A DNA stretch of 64,000 nucleotides from Thiomicrorhabdus sp965602805. GTDB lineage: Bacteria > Pseudomonadota > Gammaproteobacteria > Thiomicrospirales > Thiomicrospiraceae. The translations under genes and the position numbers were made by a program. The DNA lies in NCBI GenBank assembly GCA_965602805.1, contig CBFCZK010000001.1, positions 186,001-250,000 on the forward strand. Direction: 5' to 3'. Of the stretch, positions 43,471 through 51,270 are shown in pieces (position 1 is the stretch's first letter; each line of letters starts with the position of its first letter). The notes under the pieces are model-generated. The model did not search any database, was not told where the DNA came from, and saw only the letters and a list, made by a program, of their open reading frames with translations.

Positions 43471-43511
43471 TTCTTATTTGTTATAGAGTCTGTGAAAGGC
43501 CTTAATAACAT

Positions 43512-43550
43512 GACATAAAAAAACCGAGTCTGGCTCGGTTTTTTTATGTC
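43512..43550. terminator. bidirectional terminator, GACAT-A7-CCGAG family
   Basis: GACAT-A7-CCGAG at 43512-43528 is exactly complementary to CTCGG-T7-ATGTC at 43534-43550 around TCTGG. The same stem and outer arms occur at 19100-19142, 24 kb away. Confidence 0.9.
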
Positions 43551-43593
43551 TGTAACAAATGTTATGTTGTTGAAATTCCGTATGTTTTAAGGT

Positions 43594-43609
43594 TGACCAG
43601 GCCTGGTCA
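43594..43609. repeat. dispersed palindrome TGACCAGGCCTGGTCA
   Basis: Exact 16-base copy ending two bases from the stop codon of the membrane-fusion gene, in a convergent gap that already has a separate strong terminator. It therefore seems unnecessary for termination. Confidence 0.9.
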
Positions 43610-43610
43610 C

Positions 43611-44825
43611 TTATTCGACACGCTGTTCAATGGAGATATTGTCTTCAACCGCTTCGCTTGGATGGTTGATAATCAATTCACCAGCAGTAATGCCTTCTAA
43701 AATCTGAGCCTGAAGACCATTGCGTTGTCCGACCGTAACCAATCGTCGTTTCGCAACACCGCCTTCAATCACAAAAACGCCCCAGCCATTATTGTAGCGA
43801 AATAGGCTGCTGGCGGGCACTTGCAAGACATCCTCTTTATGCCAAAGTACAAAGCTGGCTTCAACTCGATAGCCATCTCCTAAACGTTGCCATTGTTCGG
43901 CAGGCGTGGTGAAGTCAGAGATAATCAGCACTCGCTGTTCTTCAACACCCAAGGCAGAAATTTTAGTGAAACCAACTGGCTCTATCACCCTCACTTGGCC
44001 TTCTAATGCCTGTGGTCCTCCCCAGCGATTGAATAAAACTTTCATGCCTTGTTTAATTCTAACGGCATCGGCGGACAAAACATCCACTTCAATTTCCAAT
44101 GAGCTAGGGTCACCGACTTCTAATAAAGCTTCGCCTGTGCTGACAGGGCCTTCACAACTGCGTGCCACTTTAAGAATCTTGCCATTAATGGGAGAGCGTA
44201 CTGGTATCCGTTCTACAGCGGAATCAATGTCATCGGTTGCAGAAGCACCTGAATAGGCGAGCGTGGTTTTTGCAGATTCTAACTCATGGCGCGCGACTTC
44301 AACGCCGAAGTCAGCGGAGCGTTTACTGGCCGATAAACTTTGCGCTTGGGTGGAGGTGGTGTCGAACTGGCCTTGAGAAATAAGGCCTTTTTCGAGTAGG
44401 GGGCGATAGCGTTTGAGTTCAGTGTTCGCAAGCTGTGCCGCAACTGTTGCTGCAAGGGCTTGTTCTTGAGCCGCACGTAAAGCAGATTCTGCGACCGCGA
44501 CTTGAGCTTCTGCTTGAGCACGACTACGCGGGTCGAGTACTTGAGAGGCAAGTGGCGTAATGCTTAATAATGTTTGGCCTTTTTCAACGGCATCACCGAC
44601 TTTCAGATGCATACGGCAAGTCATGCCATTCACGGGGGCAGAAATGATGTAATGATCAATGATTCGGGTTCGACCTTCTTCTTCAATGGTGATGGTCAAG
44701 GGGGCGTGTTTCGTCACGGCAGACTCAACGAGGATTGGCTGTGGCCAAAATCCCCAGACCAATAATGCAATCATCAGTAGACCACTAACGATAACGCCCG
44801 GATGATTTCGTAATTGAAACAGCAT
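43611..44825 (-). CDS. HlyD-family periplasmic adaptor of an ABC exporter
   Basis: Membrane-fusion protein that links the inner-membrane exporter to the outer membrane. One N-terminal membrane helix (about residues 6-26) is followed by a beta-strand lipoyl half-motif (IISAPVNGMTCRMHLKVGDAVEKGQTLL). An Ala/Gln/Glu-rich coiled coil of about 90 residues comes next, then the second half-motif (VRSPINGKILKVARSCEGPV) and C-terminal beta domains. I place the start at 44825 (MLFQLRNHPG) because AAGGA lies nine bases upstream and the longer frame would run back into the permease gene. It is the third gene of the operon. Confidence 0.88.
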   Translation of the reverse strand: MLFQLRNHPGVIVSGLLMIALLVWGFWPQPILVESAVTKHAPLTITIEEEGRTRIIDHYIISAPVNGMTCRMHLKVGDAVEKGQTLLSITPLASQVLDPRSRAQAEAQVAVAESALRAAQEQALAATVAAQLANTELKRYRPLLEKGLISQGQFDTTSTQAQSLSASKRSADFGVEVARHELESAKTTLAYSGASATDDIDSAVERIPVRSPINGKILKVARSCEGPVSTGEALLEVGDPSSLEIEVDVLSADAVRIKQGMKVLFNRWGGPQALEGQVRVIEPVGFTKISALGVEEQRVLIISDFTTPAEQWQRLGDGYRVEASFVLWHKEDVLQVPASSLFRYNNGWGVFVIEGGVAKRRLVTVGQRNGLQAQILEGITAGELIINHPSEAVEDNISIEQRVE

Positions 44826-44829
44826 TAAT

Positions 44830-47193
44830 TTATTCCTTTGCTTTAAGGGCGGCGACCATATCAAGGTGTGCCAAGTTACGCCAAATCATAATGGCTGAAA
44901 TGAGTGAAGAACCGATGACGACTAAAGCGGCAAAGGCATAAACCTGCGAGCCTAATACCAGCGGAATTCGGTATAAGTCAGAATCAAATTGTGATGCTAA
45001 ATAGGCACATAAGCCGTAACCAATCAGGAAACCTAGAGGGATTGCAATCAACGTCAACAGCAGTTGTTCGCCTAATAATATATAGGCGATTTCACCGCGA
45101 TGGAAGCCGAGTACCCGAAGACTGGCTAATTCTCTATTACGCTCTGAGAGGGCGATGCGCATACTATTGTAAACCACCCCAAAAGCAATGCTAGCACCGA
45201 GCAGGGTGCTTATAAAGGTAAAGAAGAGTATGGTTTCATTCATAGTTTCGTAAAAGCCTTTAATGGCAGAGCGTTGCTCAACCACGCCAGCAATTCTGGG
45301 CATCTCTTTAAGCTTTTTATAGACGAGGTTTTGATCACGTTCATCGACTTTTATTAAAGCAGCTGAAATAATATTACCTTCTTTTAAAAGACGGTTAAGG
45401 GCTTTTTGTTGTAAATAAACATTGGCACCTAGATATTGTTTTGCGGTACCGATAACAGGGACTTGCAAGGTGGCGCGTTGACCTTCAAGAACTTCAATGG
45501 TGAGCATGTCGCCTGGCTTTATGTGCAAAAGTTCTGCCAGATAGTCCGTTAAAATGGCGCCTTCTTCGGGTAGGTCTATTTCCTTCAGCTCGGTGTCGAG
45601 TAAACGCATGAGTTGACTGTTTTCAGGTATGCCATTCACTGAGGTTCGGTAAGTCCGATGTTCAAAGCTTAATTTAGCCGATACATTACGAAAACCTTCA
45701 ACATATTCCACTCCCTGTAAATTACGCAATGAATAGAGCGACTTTTCAGAGGCCGGTTCACCATAAAGCGCGATGATGTCCTCACGTTGACTCATATTGT
45801 ATTGCACATCGACCATATGGTTAATGGCGCCTTCTTGAAAACCGCCGACCATCATAATGCTACAAGCCATACTAATGCCGAGTGTTGTCAGCAGGGATTT
45901 AAATGGACGGCGTTCAATATGCCGCAAAATCATCCGAGAGGGCTGCGCAAAAAAACGTTGTAGACCGAACCGTTCAACCAGTGTCGTATGATAAACAGTG
46001 GGTTGTTCGGCACGCATGCCTTGTGCAGGGGGAAGTTTAGCGGCTTTGTAGACCGCAAATACAGTCCCGAATAGAGCCACCAAAACCGTGATTAACACGG
46101 CGGAGACAATCACCTGCGGTTTGAGTGTGTAAATCATATAGGGCAAACTATAAAAATGCATATAGATATTACTCATGCCTACGCCCATCCAGATACCTAC
46201 AGCGATACCAATGATAATGCCGATTGAGACAATCATTAAAATCAGCTTAATGTAATGTAATCCAACGGCTAAGTTGCTGTATCCAAAAGCCTTTAAAGTC
46301 GAAATTTGTTCGCGCTCCAGGCTAATAAGACGACTAATGACGACATTTAATAAGAAGGCCGCAACACTGAAAAATATAATGGGAAAGACCGTTGCGATGG
46401 TTTTTTGTTGTTTAAGCTCTTCTGTCAAAAAACGATTTGAAAGCTGGTCTTTACGGGCGATGGCACCAATGCCACCATAAGGTCTGAGTATGTCATTCAG
46501 ACGGTCAATCACATCTTGTGAATTTGCGCCTTTACTCAGTGTGAGCGTGACATTATTAAATGCGCCTTGCATATCGTAGGCACTTGCCAGTGGACTACGT
46601 GCCATCCACAGAACGCCGTAGCGTTGAAAATCAGGGAACATGGCGCCTGGTGCAATTTGATAAATATACTCAGGTGAGAGGGCGGTGCCCACCAGTGTGA
46701 GTGCTTTACTGCGGCCATTGATGGTGGCGGATATTTTATCGCCCGTTTTTAAACCATGGGCATTAGCAAACTCTTCCGTCAGCAAAACCTCATCATCTCT
46801 ACCGGATTCAAATAAGCGACCACTGCGCAGATGAACTTGATTGAGCAGGCCACGACTGTTATCGGGTAAAGAGATTAAATGGCCACTAATCGGATCATTA
46901 AAGTCAGCAACCTCTAAATTGACATAGGCAAGTACGCGCGTTTCGACCTTATCAACGCCTGGGACTTGTTGAATACGCTGAACCAATGATAGGGGGGCAC
47001 GCTTGAGGGAGGCGAAGACATCTGCGAAGTGATTGTCTCGATAGTAACTGTCACGGGTTTCAGTGAGGGAATCTAATGTGCTCAGTGACATAATAAAAAT
47101 ACCGATGCCACTGACAATGACCATAGCAATGGCCAAGGCCTGCAAACGCATCGCCCAGAGTTCTCGCCAGAGTTTTTTGTCTAGAGCATTCAT
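44830..47193 (-). CDS. ABC exporter permease, two FtsX domains
   Basis: The 787-residue inner-membrane protein has an N-terminal helix, a large periplasmic domain and two FtsX-type cores of three or four helices each (about residues 265-390 and 670-780). This is the architecture of the MacB/LolE-like permeases with duplicated FtsX units. Segments such as SRLISLEREQISTLKAFGYSNLAVGLHYIKL and ALSERNRELASLRVLGFHRGEIAYILLGE mark the cytoplasmic loops that contact the ATPase. It overlaps the ATPase gene by one base. The substrate is unknown. Confidence 0.9.
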   Translation of the reverse strand: MNALDKKLWRELWAMRLQALAIAMVIVSGIGIFIMSLSTLDSLTETRDSYYRDNHFADVFASLKRAPLSLVQRIQQVPGVDKVETRVLAYVNLEVADFNDPISGHLISLPDNSRGLLNQVHLRSGRLFESGRDDEVLLTEEFANAHGLKTGDKISATINGRSKALTLVGTALSPEYIYQIAPGAMFPDFQRYGVLWMARSPLASAYDMQGAFNNVTLTLSKGANSQDVIDRLNDILRPYGGIGAIARKDQLSNRFLTEELKQQKTIATVFPIIFFSVAAFLLNVVISRLISLEREQISTLKAFGYSNLAVGLHYIKLILMIVSIGIIIGIAVGIWMGVGMSNIYMHFYSLPYMIYTLKPQVIVSAVLITVLVALFGTVFAVYKAAKLPPAQGMRAEQPTVYHTTLVERFGLQRFFAQPSRMILRHIERRPFKSLLTTLGISMACSIMMVGGFQEGAINHMVDVQYNMSQREDIIALYGEPASEKSLYSLRNLQGVEYVEGFRNVSAKLSFEHRTYRTSVNGIPENSQLMRLLDTELKEIDLPEEGAILTDYLAELLHIKPGDMLTIEVLEGQRATLQVPVIGTAKQYLGANVYLQQKALNRLLKEGNIISAALIKVDERDQNLVYKKLKEMPRIAGVVEQRSAIKGFYETMNETILFFTFISTLLGASIAFGVVYNSMRIALSERNRELASLRVLGFHRGEIAYILLGEQLLLTLIAIPLGFLIGYGLCAYLASQFDSDLYRIPLVLGSQVYAFAALVVIGSSLISAIMIWRNLAHLDMVAALKAKE

Positions 47194-47948
47194 TACCAGC
47201 TCAATTGATTGGGTTCGACACGTTTTTCATTAACGTGAATATCACTAATCAAACCGTCGGTTAAGTGAATAACGCGATTCGCCATTTGAGCAATGTCAGC
47301 ATTGTGGGTGATGACAGCCGTTGTGGTTCCTAGTGTTTCATTCACGCGTTTGAGCGCTTCCAGCACCATAATGCCGGTTTGAGAATCCAGAGCTCCAGTC
47401 GGTTCATCGCATAACAATACATCTGGGTTTTTAGCGATGGCACGCGCAATTGCGACACGTTGCTGTTCACCGCCTGATAGCTGAGCAGGGAAGTGATCCA
47501 AACGATTACCTAAACCGACTAAGTCTAAAGCCTCCTCAGGCGTCATGGGAGACTTGGCAATCTCGGTGACAACGGCGACATTTTCACGTGCGGTTAGGCT
47601 AGGGATGAGATTGTAAAACTGAAAAACAAACCCCACGTGATAACGACGATATTCCGTTAAAGCGTGTTCATTAGCATCTGTTAAATCCTGCTTGCCATAA
47701 AGAACTTGCCCCGTGGTTGGCGTATCCAAGCCGCCGAGAATATTCAATAAAGTCGATTTACCGCTGCCAGAAACACCCAATAAAACCGTGAATTCACCAC
47801 GGTAAAGGTCTAAATCAACCCCTCGAAGAGCATGCACAGCTACTTCACCCATTTGATAGGTTTTAGTCACGCCACTAACATGAAAAACAACGTCTTTAAT
47901 TAGCCGTTGATTCAGGTCTGAATCAAGTATTTCTTGAGTATCATTCAT
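47193..47948 (-). CDS. ABC exporter ATPase (LolD/MacB-like)
   Basis: The 251-residue ATP-binding subunit has Walker A GVSGSGKST (about residues 58-66), Q-loop FVFQFYNLIPSLTARENV, signature LSGGEQQR, Walker B VLLCDEPTGALD and the H-loop VITHNAD. The FYNLIPSLTA Q-loop is typical of the lipoprotein/macrolide exporter family. It is the first gene of a three-gene operon with the FtsX permease and HlyD adaptor. There is no outer-membrane TolC gene beside it, so a shared TolC is likely. Confidence 0.93.
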   Translation of the reverse strand: MNDTQEILDSDLNQRLIKDVVFHVSGVTKTYQMGEVAVHALRGVDLDLYRGEFTVLLGVSGSGKSTLLNILGGLDTPTTGQVLYGKQDLTDANEHALTEYRRYHVGFVFQFYNLIPSLTARENVAVVTEIAKSPMTPEEALDLVGLGNRLDHFPAQLSGGEQQRVAIARAIAKNPDVLLCDEPTGALDSQTGIMVLEALKRVNETLGTTTAVITHNADIAQMANRVIHLTDGLISDIHVNEKRVEPNQLSW

Positions 47949-48157
47949 TTATCATCTACCTCAATTAAAAGTATAACAGAGCGCGGTATGGCTGGTTATG
48001 GCTATCTGTGTAATTACCTGTTTGTTGATTTAACGTAAGTTTTTTTGAAAATCACGTTCTTTATAGGAATTTGGTTTTCTCCAGTCCTATCACTTTTTAC
48101 TGAAAAGCGTACAATGAAATTTGGATATTTAAATTATCTTTAACGTTATATTTTTGG

Positions 48158-48186
48158 TTGTCAAGCAATTGATAGCGAGTTGAATA
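48158..48186 (+). promoter_or_regulatory. probable promoter of the host-attachment-family gene
   Basis: TTGTCA at 48158-48163 and TGAATA at 48181-48186 are 17 bases apart, about 25 bases before the start codon. Confidence 0.45.
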
Positions 48187-48209
48187 AATGATTGTATGGA
48201 GAATAAATT

Positions 48210-48653
48210 ATGAAATCAGTATGGATTCTTGTTGCAGATAGTAGTCGTGCACGTATTTTTAGCGCTGAAAGTTCTCAGGCAGATTTAGTTGAAATTGAAA
48301 CTCTATCTCATTCGGAAGCTCGATTGCATGAGCAGGAGATGGACAGCGATTTACCAGGGAAAAATAGTGGCTCTCACGGTTCTGGTGGGCATGCTTATAG
48401 CGATGAAAACTCTCCGAAAGAACAAGAAGAAATTAATTTTTCCATCCGTGTTGCTCAGCATTTATGTGATGAATTAAATCAAAATAAATATGAGAGACTT
48501 TATATGATTGCAGCCCCGGCTTTTTTGGGCGATTTACGTAACGCCATTTCAACCCAAGTTGAAAAGCATGTGGCTTTTAGTTTGGGTAAAAACATTGTAA
48601 CGATGTCACCAGAAGAGATTAGGACTTATTTACCGCAGTCATTAGCCCTATAG
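48210..48653 (+). CDS. host attachment protein family (PF10116-like)
   Basis: The 147-residue soluble protein fits the 'host attachment protein' family. It begins VWILVADSSRARIF, has a Glu-rich LSHSEARLHEQEMDSD segment and a Gly/Ser/His loop, and ends with NKYERLYMIAAPAFLGDLRNAI. The family name comes from Agrobacterium plant attachment work; the biochemical function is not known, and the fold resembles archaeal release factor/eRF1 domain pieces. It has its own promoter and terminator. Confidence 0.85.
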   Translation: MKSVWILVADSSRARIFSAESSQADLVEIETLSHSEARLHEQEMDSDLPGKNSGSHGSGGHAYSDENSPKEQEEINFSIRVAQHLCDELNQNKYERLYMIAAPAFLGDLRNAISTQVEKHVAFSLGKNIVTMSPEEIRTYLPQSLAL

Positions 48654-48706
48654 TCATGCTTACTGATTTCGTGTAACGCTGATTATTAAGATTTAAAATC
48701 AGGCAT

Positions 48707-48737
48707 AAAAAAACCGCTGTTTTACCAGCGGTTTTTT
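48707..48737. terminator. bidirectional terminator, host-attachment/PhnA junction
   Basis: A run of A, ACCGCTG, a six-base loop, CAGCGGT and a run of six T form a symmetric hairpin between two convergent genes. Confidence 0.88.
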
Positions 48738-48792
48738 CGTTTTAAGCAAGGCTTATTTTTAAGTCTGTTTAAAAGGCTTAAGCTCTGTTAAC

Positions 48793-49365
48793 TTAGGCTT
48801 TCTTAAGAAAAGCGGCAATCAGTACGATTTGAGTACCATTGACTTTTCCTTCAATGTGTAAAGGATTGTCACTTAGGTGAATACCTCTAACGACTGTGCC
48901 GCGTTTAGCGGTAAAGTTAGCGCCTTTGACGACTAAATCTTTAATCAAAGTAACGTTGTCACCTTCTTGAAGAATTGCACCGTTACTGTCTTTAGTAGGT
49001 GCGCTGTCATCATCTGATTCTGTCGCTAACCCTGCATCTGCCCAAACTTTGGTTTCATCGTCCAAATACATCATATCTAGCAGGTCTTGCGGCCAACCCT
49101 CACCACGTAAACTGTGCAGTAAGCGGTATGACATGACTTGCACGGCAGGAACTGTAGACCACATGCTGTCATTCAAACAACGCCAGTGGTTGAAATCCAT
49201 TGTTGATGGATCTTCAATTTGGCTTTTGCAGCTCGAACATACGAGAATCGCTTGGTCAGCGGATCCATCAGAAGGTGTTACCTCCATAACGCTTAAATCG
49301 TCTTCTGCGCCACAAAGTTCACATTTGTTACCACTACGCTCTTTTAACGTTTGTTCAATGCTCAT
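48793..49365 (-). CDS. PhnA-domain protein with zinc ribbon
   Basis: The 190-residue protein starts with a zinc ribbon (CELCGAEDDL at about residues 15-24 and CSSCKSQIE at about 43-51). It ends with the compact PhnA domain (DSNGAILQEGDNVTLIKDLVVKGANFTAKRGTVVRGIHLSDN). Despite the name, PhnA of E. coli is not needed for phosphonate use and its role is unclear. The middle region (about 60-110) is a variable helical insert. It is monocistronic here. Confidence 0.86.
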   Translation of the reverse strand: MSIEQTLKERSGNKCELCGAEDDLSVMEVTPSDGSADQAILVCSSCKSQIEDPSTMDFNHWRCLNDSMWSTVPAVQVMSYRLLHSLRGEGWPQDLLDMMYLDDETKVWADAGLATESDDDSAPTKDSNGAILQEGDNVTLIKDLVVKGANFTAKRGTVVRGIHLSDNPLHIEGKVNGTQIVLIAAFLKKA

Positions 49366-49676
49366 AATTATTCACTCGCTTTTAATCTGGTTGATGGTCT
49401 AAGTTTGAACTTTTGTAAAGTTTTGCATAAGACGTTAAATTTTGTGTACATATTATGCCCTTGTTGGAGACAAAAAGCAGCAATAGGGCGGTTATTATTG
49501 AGTATCTTATGGAGGTTTTCTCTGCTTTAGGAGCAATTTTCAAAGTGTTTTTAAACTGAGCAGGCCTGGTAGATTTATTTAGAGTGTCTTGCACTGTTTT
49601 TACCTGGTTTTGGCTTTTGTTTTGTCTTCTCAGCGGTTAAAATTTGAAATAGAAATTTAGACGCCTTAAATGGTTC
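49366..49676. other. PhnA-DnaJ-like divergent intergenic region
   Basis: 311 bases holding the promoters of two divergent genes. The only recognisable element is the variant palindrome GCAGGCCTGGTAGA at 49560-49573. Short open frames here have no support. Confidence 0.5.
49560..49573. repeat. variant of the dispersed palindrome (GCAGGCCTGGTAGA)
   Basis: The left half is altered (GCAGG instead of ACCAGG), while CAGGCCTGGT is kept. Exactly the same 14-base variant occurs, on the other strand, at the rnfA-rnfB junction (3938-3951), so it may be a subtype. Confidence 0.65.
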
Positions 49677-50561
49677 GTGGATGATGGTTGTTTCATATTG
49701 AATAGTACATACGATGTTTCTGTAGATTACTTTGCCATTCTTGGTGTGCATTATGGCGCTTGTGAAAAAACGGTGAAGATGATGTATCGCAAGATGGCGC
49801 GACGTTACCATCCTGATGTGTCGACAATTCATGATGCGCAAAAGAAGTTTCAGGATATTTCAGTCGCGTATGAAATTTTGAAGAAACATCGTGATGCTTA
49901 TTGTCGAGATCATGAACGCCATAAAAAGACGACGTCGCAGTATCGTAGTCGCGCAAACTCACGAACACACGCCTCTCAAAAACACGAAAAACATTCCGCG
50001 CCGAAAAGTGAATCAGAAGCCCAATCTGAATCTAATTCTGAAGGTCGTCAACAGTCAGAACACGATTCACAGCGTTATTCAAAGTACACTTATCGTGCTC
50101 AAAAACCAATCGATGGAAAGCACAGAGTCATTACCTATCCGCTGACCTTGCGTTATGCCATTCGTTTACTCAGACTGGGCTCTTTTTATATCCCGGGTTT
50201 GAAAGTTAAAATGAAATTCACTCGAGAGGCGTTCGAAGGCAAGACATTCCGCTTAGAAGGTAAAGGTTACAGTGGTTTGTTTGGTGGTAAAAAAGGGGAC
50301 TTTTTAGTACGTTTTAATATCCAATTGGACAGTGTTAAATTCCAGCTTGAAGGTGCCGATATTTATGGAGTATTTTCAGTGCCTTCTGTCCTTTTACAAC
50401 AGGGTAAAATGCTTGAGCTGGAGTCTCCAAGTGGGCGTTTAAATTTTACGATACCTATGGGGTACTCTCCGAATGACTATATTAAAGTCCATGCGAAGGG
50501 ATTACCTGCTGATGAACAACTATTAGCAGGTGATTTCTATGCTCGATTGGTTATGGCGTAA
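49677..50561 (+). CDS. DnaJ/CbpA-like co-chaperone
   Basis: The 294-residue protein has an N-terminal J domain (DYFAILGVHYGACEKTVKMMYRKMARRYHPDV, about residues 17-48, with HPD at 45-47). A Ser/Glu/Gln/His-rich linker follows (about 75-145). The C-terminal DnaJ-type substrate-binding region has ITYPLTLRYAIRLL, FRLEGKGYSGLFGGKKGDFLVRF and LNFTIPMGYSPNDYIKVHAKGLP. There is no Cys-rich zinc domain, so it is of the CbpA class. No in-frame ATG precedes the J domain; GTG at 49677 is the best candidate, but the ribosome site is weak and the true start could be a few codons later. Confidence 0.85.
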   Translation: MDDGCFILNSTYDVSVDYFAILGVHYGACEKTVKMMYRKMARRYHPDVSTIHDAQKKFQDISVAYEILKKHRDAYCRDHERHKKTTSQYRSRANSRTHASQKHEKHSAPKSESEAQSESNSEGRQQSEHDSQRYSKYTYRAQKPIDGKHRVITYPLTLRYAIRLLRLGSFYIPGLKVKMKFTREAFEGKTFRLEGKGYSGLFGGKKGDFLVRFNIQLDSVKFQLEGADIYGVFSVPSVLLQQGKMLELESPSGRLNFTIPMGYSPNDYIKVHAKGLPADEQLLAGDFYARLVMA

Positions 50562-50950
50562 GTGGTTGATTGAGTCCTCTGGCTTACTTTCTTAAATTGG
50601 GTCTGGTGGCAGGTTTGAAAATGGAAATTAAGGTTTTGCATTTAAGAGCATTAACTCTGTCGTTAAGTCAGTCGCTATAGAATTTGAATCGGATAATATG
50701 CTTGAAAACCCTCAATTCGGCTCCATAAATAGGTAAACTGTTTGAAAGCTGTATATGAGTCAAATTCAGAGAAAACGGCTAACCGATTATAAAGAATGCT
50801 TGAATCGTAAAAAGCCTTAAGAAAATCGATACCGACATGGTTGTACTCTACCGACAGGTGTATTTTGCATGCCGTGTTAGGCGGGTTTCTTGATGTAAGA
50901 TAGTGCAACGACACTTATCCATGAAATAATAAAAATAGAAAAGGTTTTGA
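50562..50950. other. intergenic region upstream of clpS
   Basis: 389 bases between two genes on the same strand. A 79-residue minus-strand open frame lies here but has no recognisable product. A GTTAGGC word at 50876-50882 is not paired with a proper attC partner. I could not assign a confident clpS promoter. Confidence 0.5.
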
Positions 50951-51268
50951 ATGCCCCATTCACATGAATATGATGACGGTAATTTACTGTTAGAGACAGC
51001 TAAACCCAAAGTAGAGCGCCCGAAGCGCTATCAAGTGGTTTTATTAAATGACGATTACACGCCTATGGATTTTGTCGTCGATGTATTGCAGCGTTTCTTT
51101 GGATTGGATGAGCAAAAAGCCAGCATGATTATGATGGCGGTGCATCGCGATGGTAAAGGTGTTTGCGGGGTTTTTAGCCGCGAAATTGCAGAGATGAAAG
51201 TACAACAAGTAAACAGTTATTCACGTGAAAATAAACATCCCTTGATGTGTCAGTTGGAGGTCGCTTAA
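50951..51268 (+). CDS. clpS: ClpS adaptor protein
   Basis: Adaptor that delivers N-end-rule substrates to ClpAP. The 105-residue protein has a flexible N-terminus and the conserved VVLLNDDYTPMDFVVDVLQRFFG (about residues 29-51), including the Asn-Asp and Met that line the N-degron pocket. It continues with MMAVHRDGKGVCGVFSREIAE, with the pocket His. It is directly upstream of clpA, three bases apart, as usual. Confidence 0.98.
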   Translation: MPHSHEYDDGNLLLETAKPKVERPKRYQVVLLNDDYTPMDFVVDVLQRFFGLDEQKASMIMMAVHRDGKGVCGVFSREIAEMKVQQVNSYSRENKHPLMCQLEVA

Positions 51269-51270
51269 AT

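Noticed and set aside
44826..44864. Thirteen-residue N-terminal extension of the HlyD-family adaptor
   Set aside because: It lies inside the end of the permease gene and the downstream ATG at 44825 has a better ribosome site and fits the family start.
48210..48653. 'Host attachment protein' as evidence of a prophage or symbiosis locus
   Set aside because: The family is widespread in free-living bacteria and no phage or adhesion genes surround it.
50777..50882. GGCTAAC (50777) and GTTAGGC (50876) upstream of clpS as a third attC site
   Set aside because: The first box breaks the RYYYAAC rule, the 106-base interior has no matching L-type boxes, and no cassette-like gene ends there.
50675..50914. 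79-residue minus-strand open frame before clpS
   Set aside because: No ribosome site, no recognisable domain, and it would run against the clpS promoter region.
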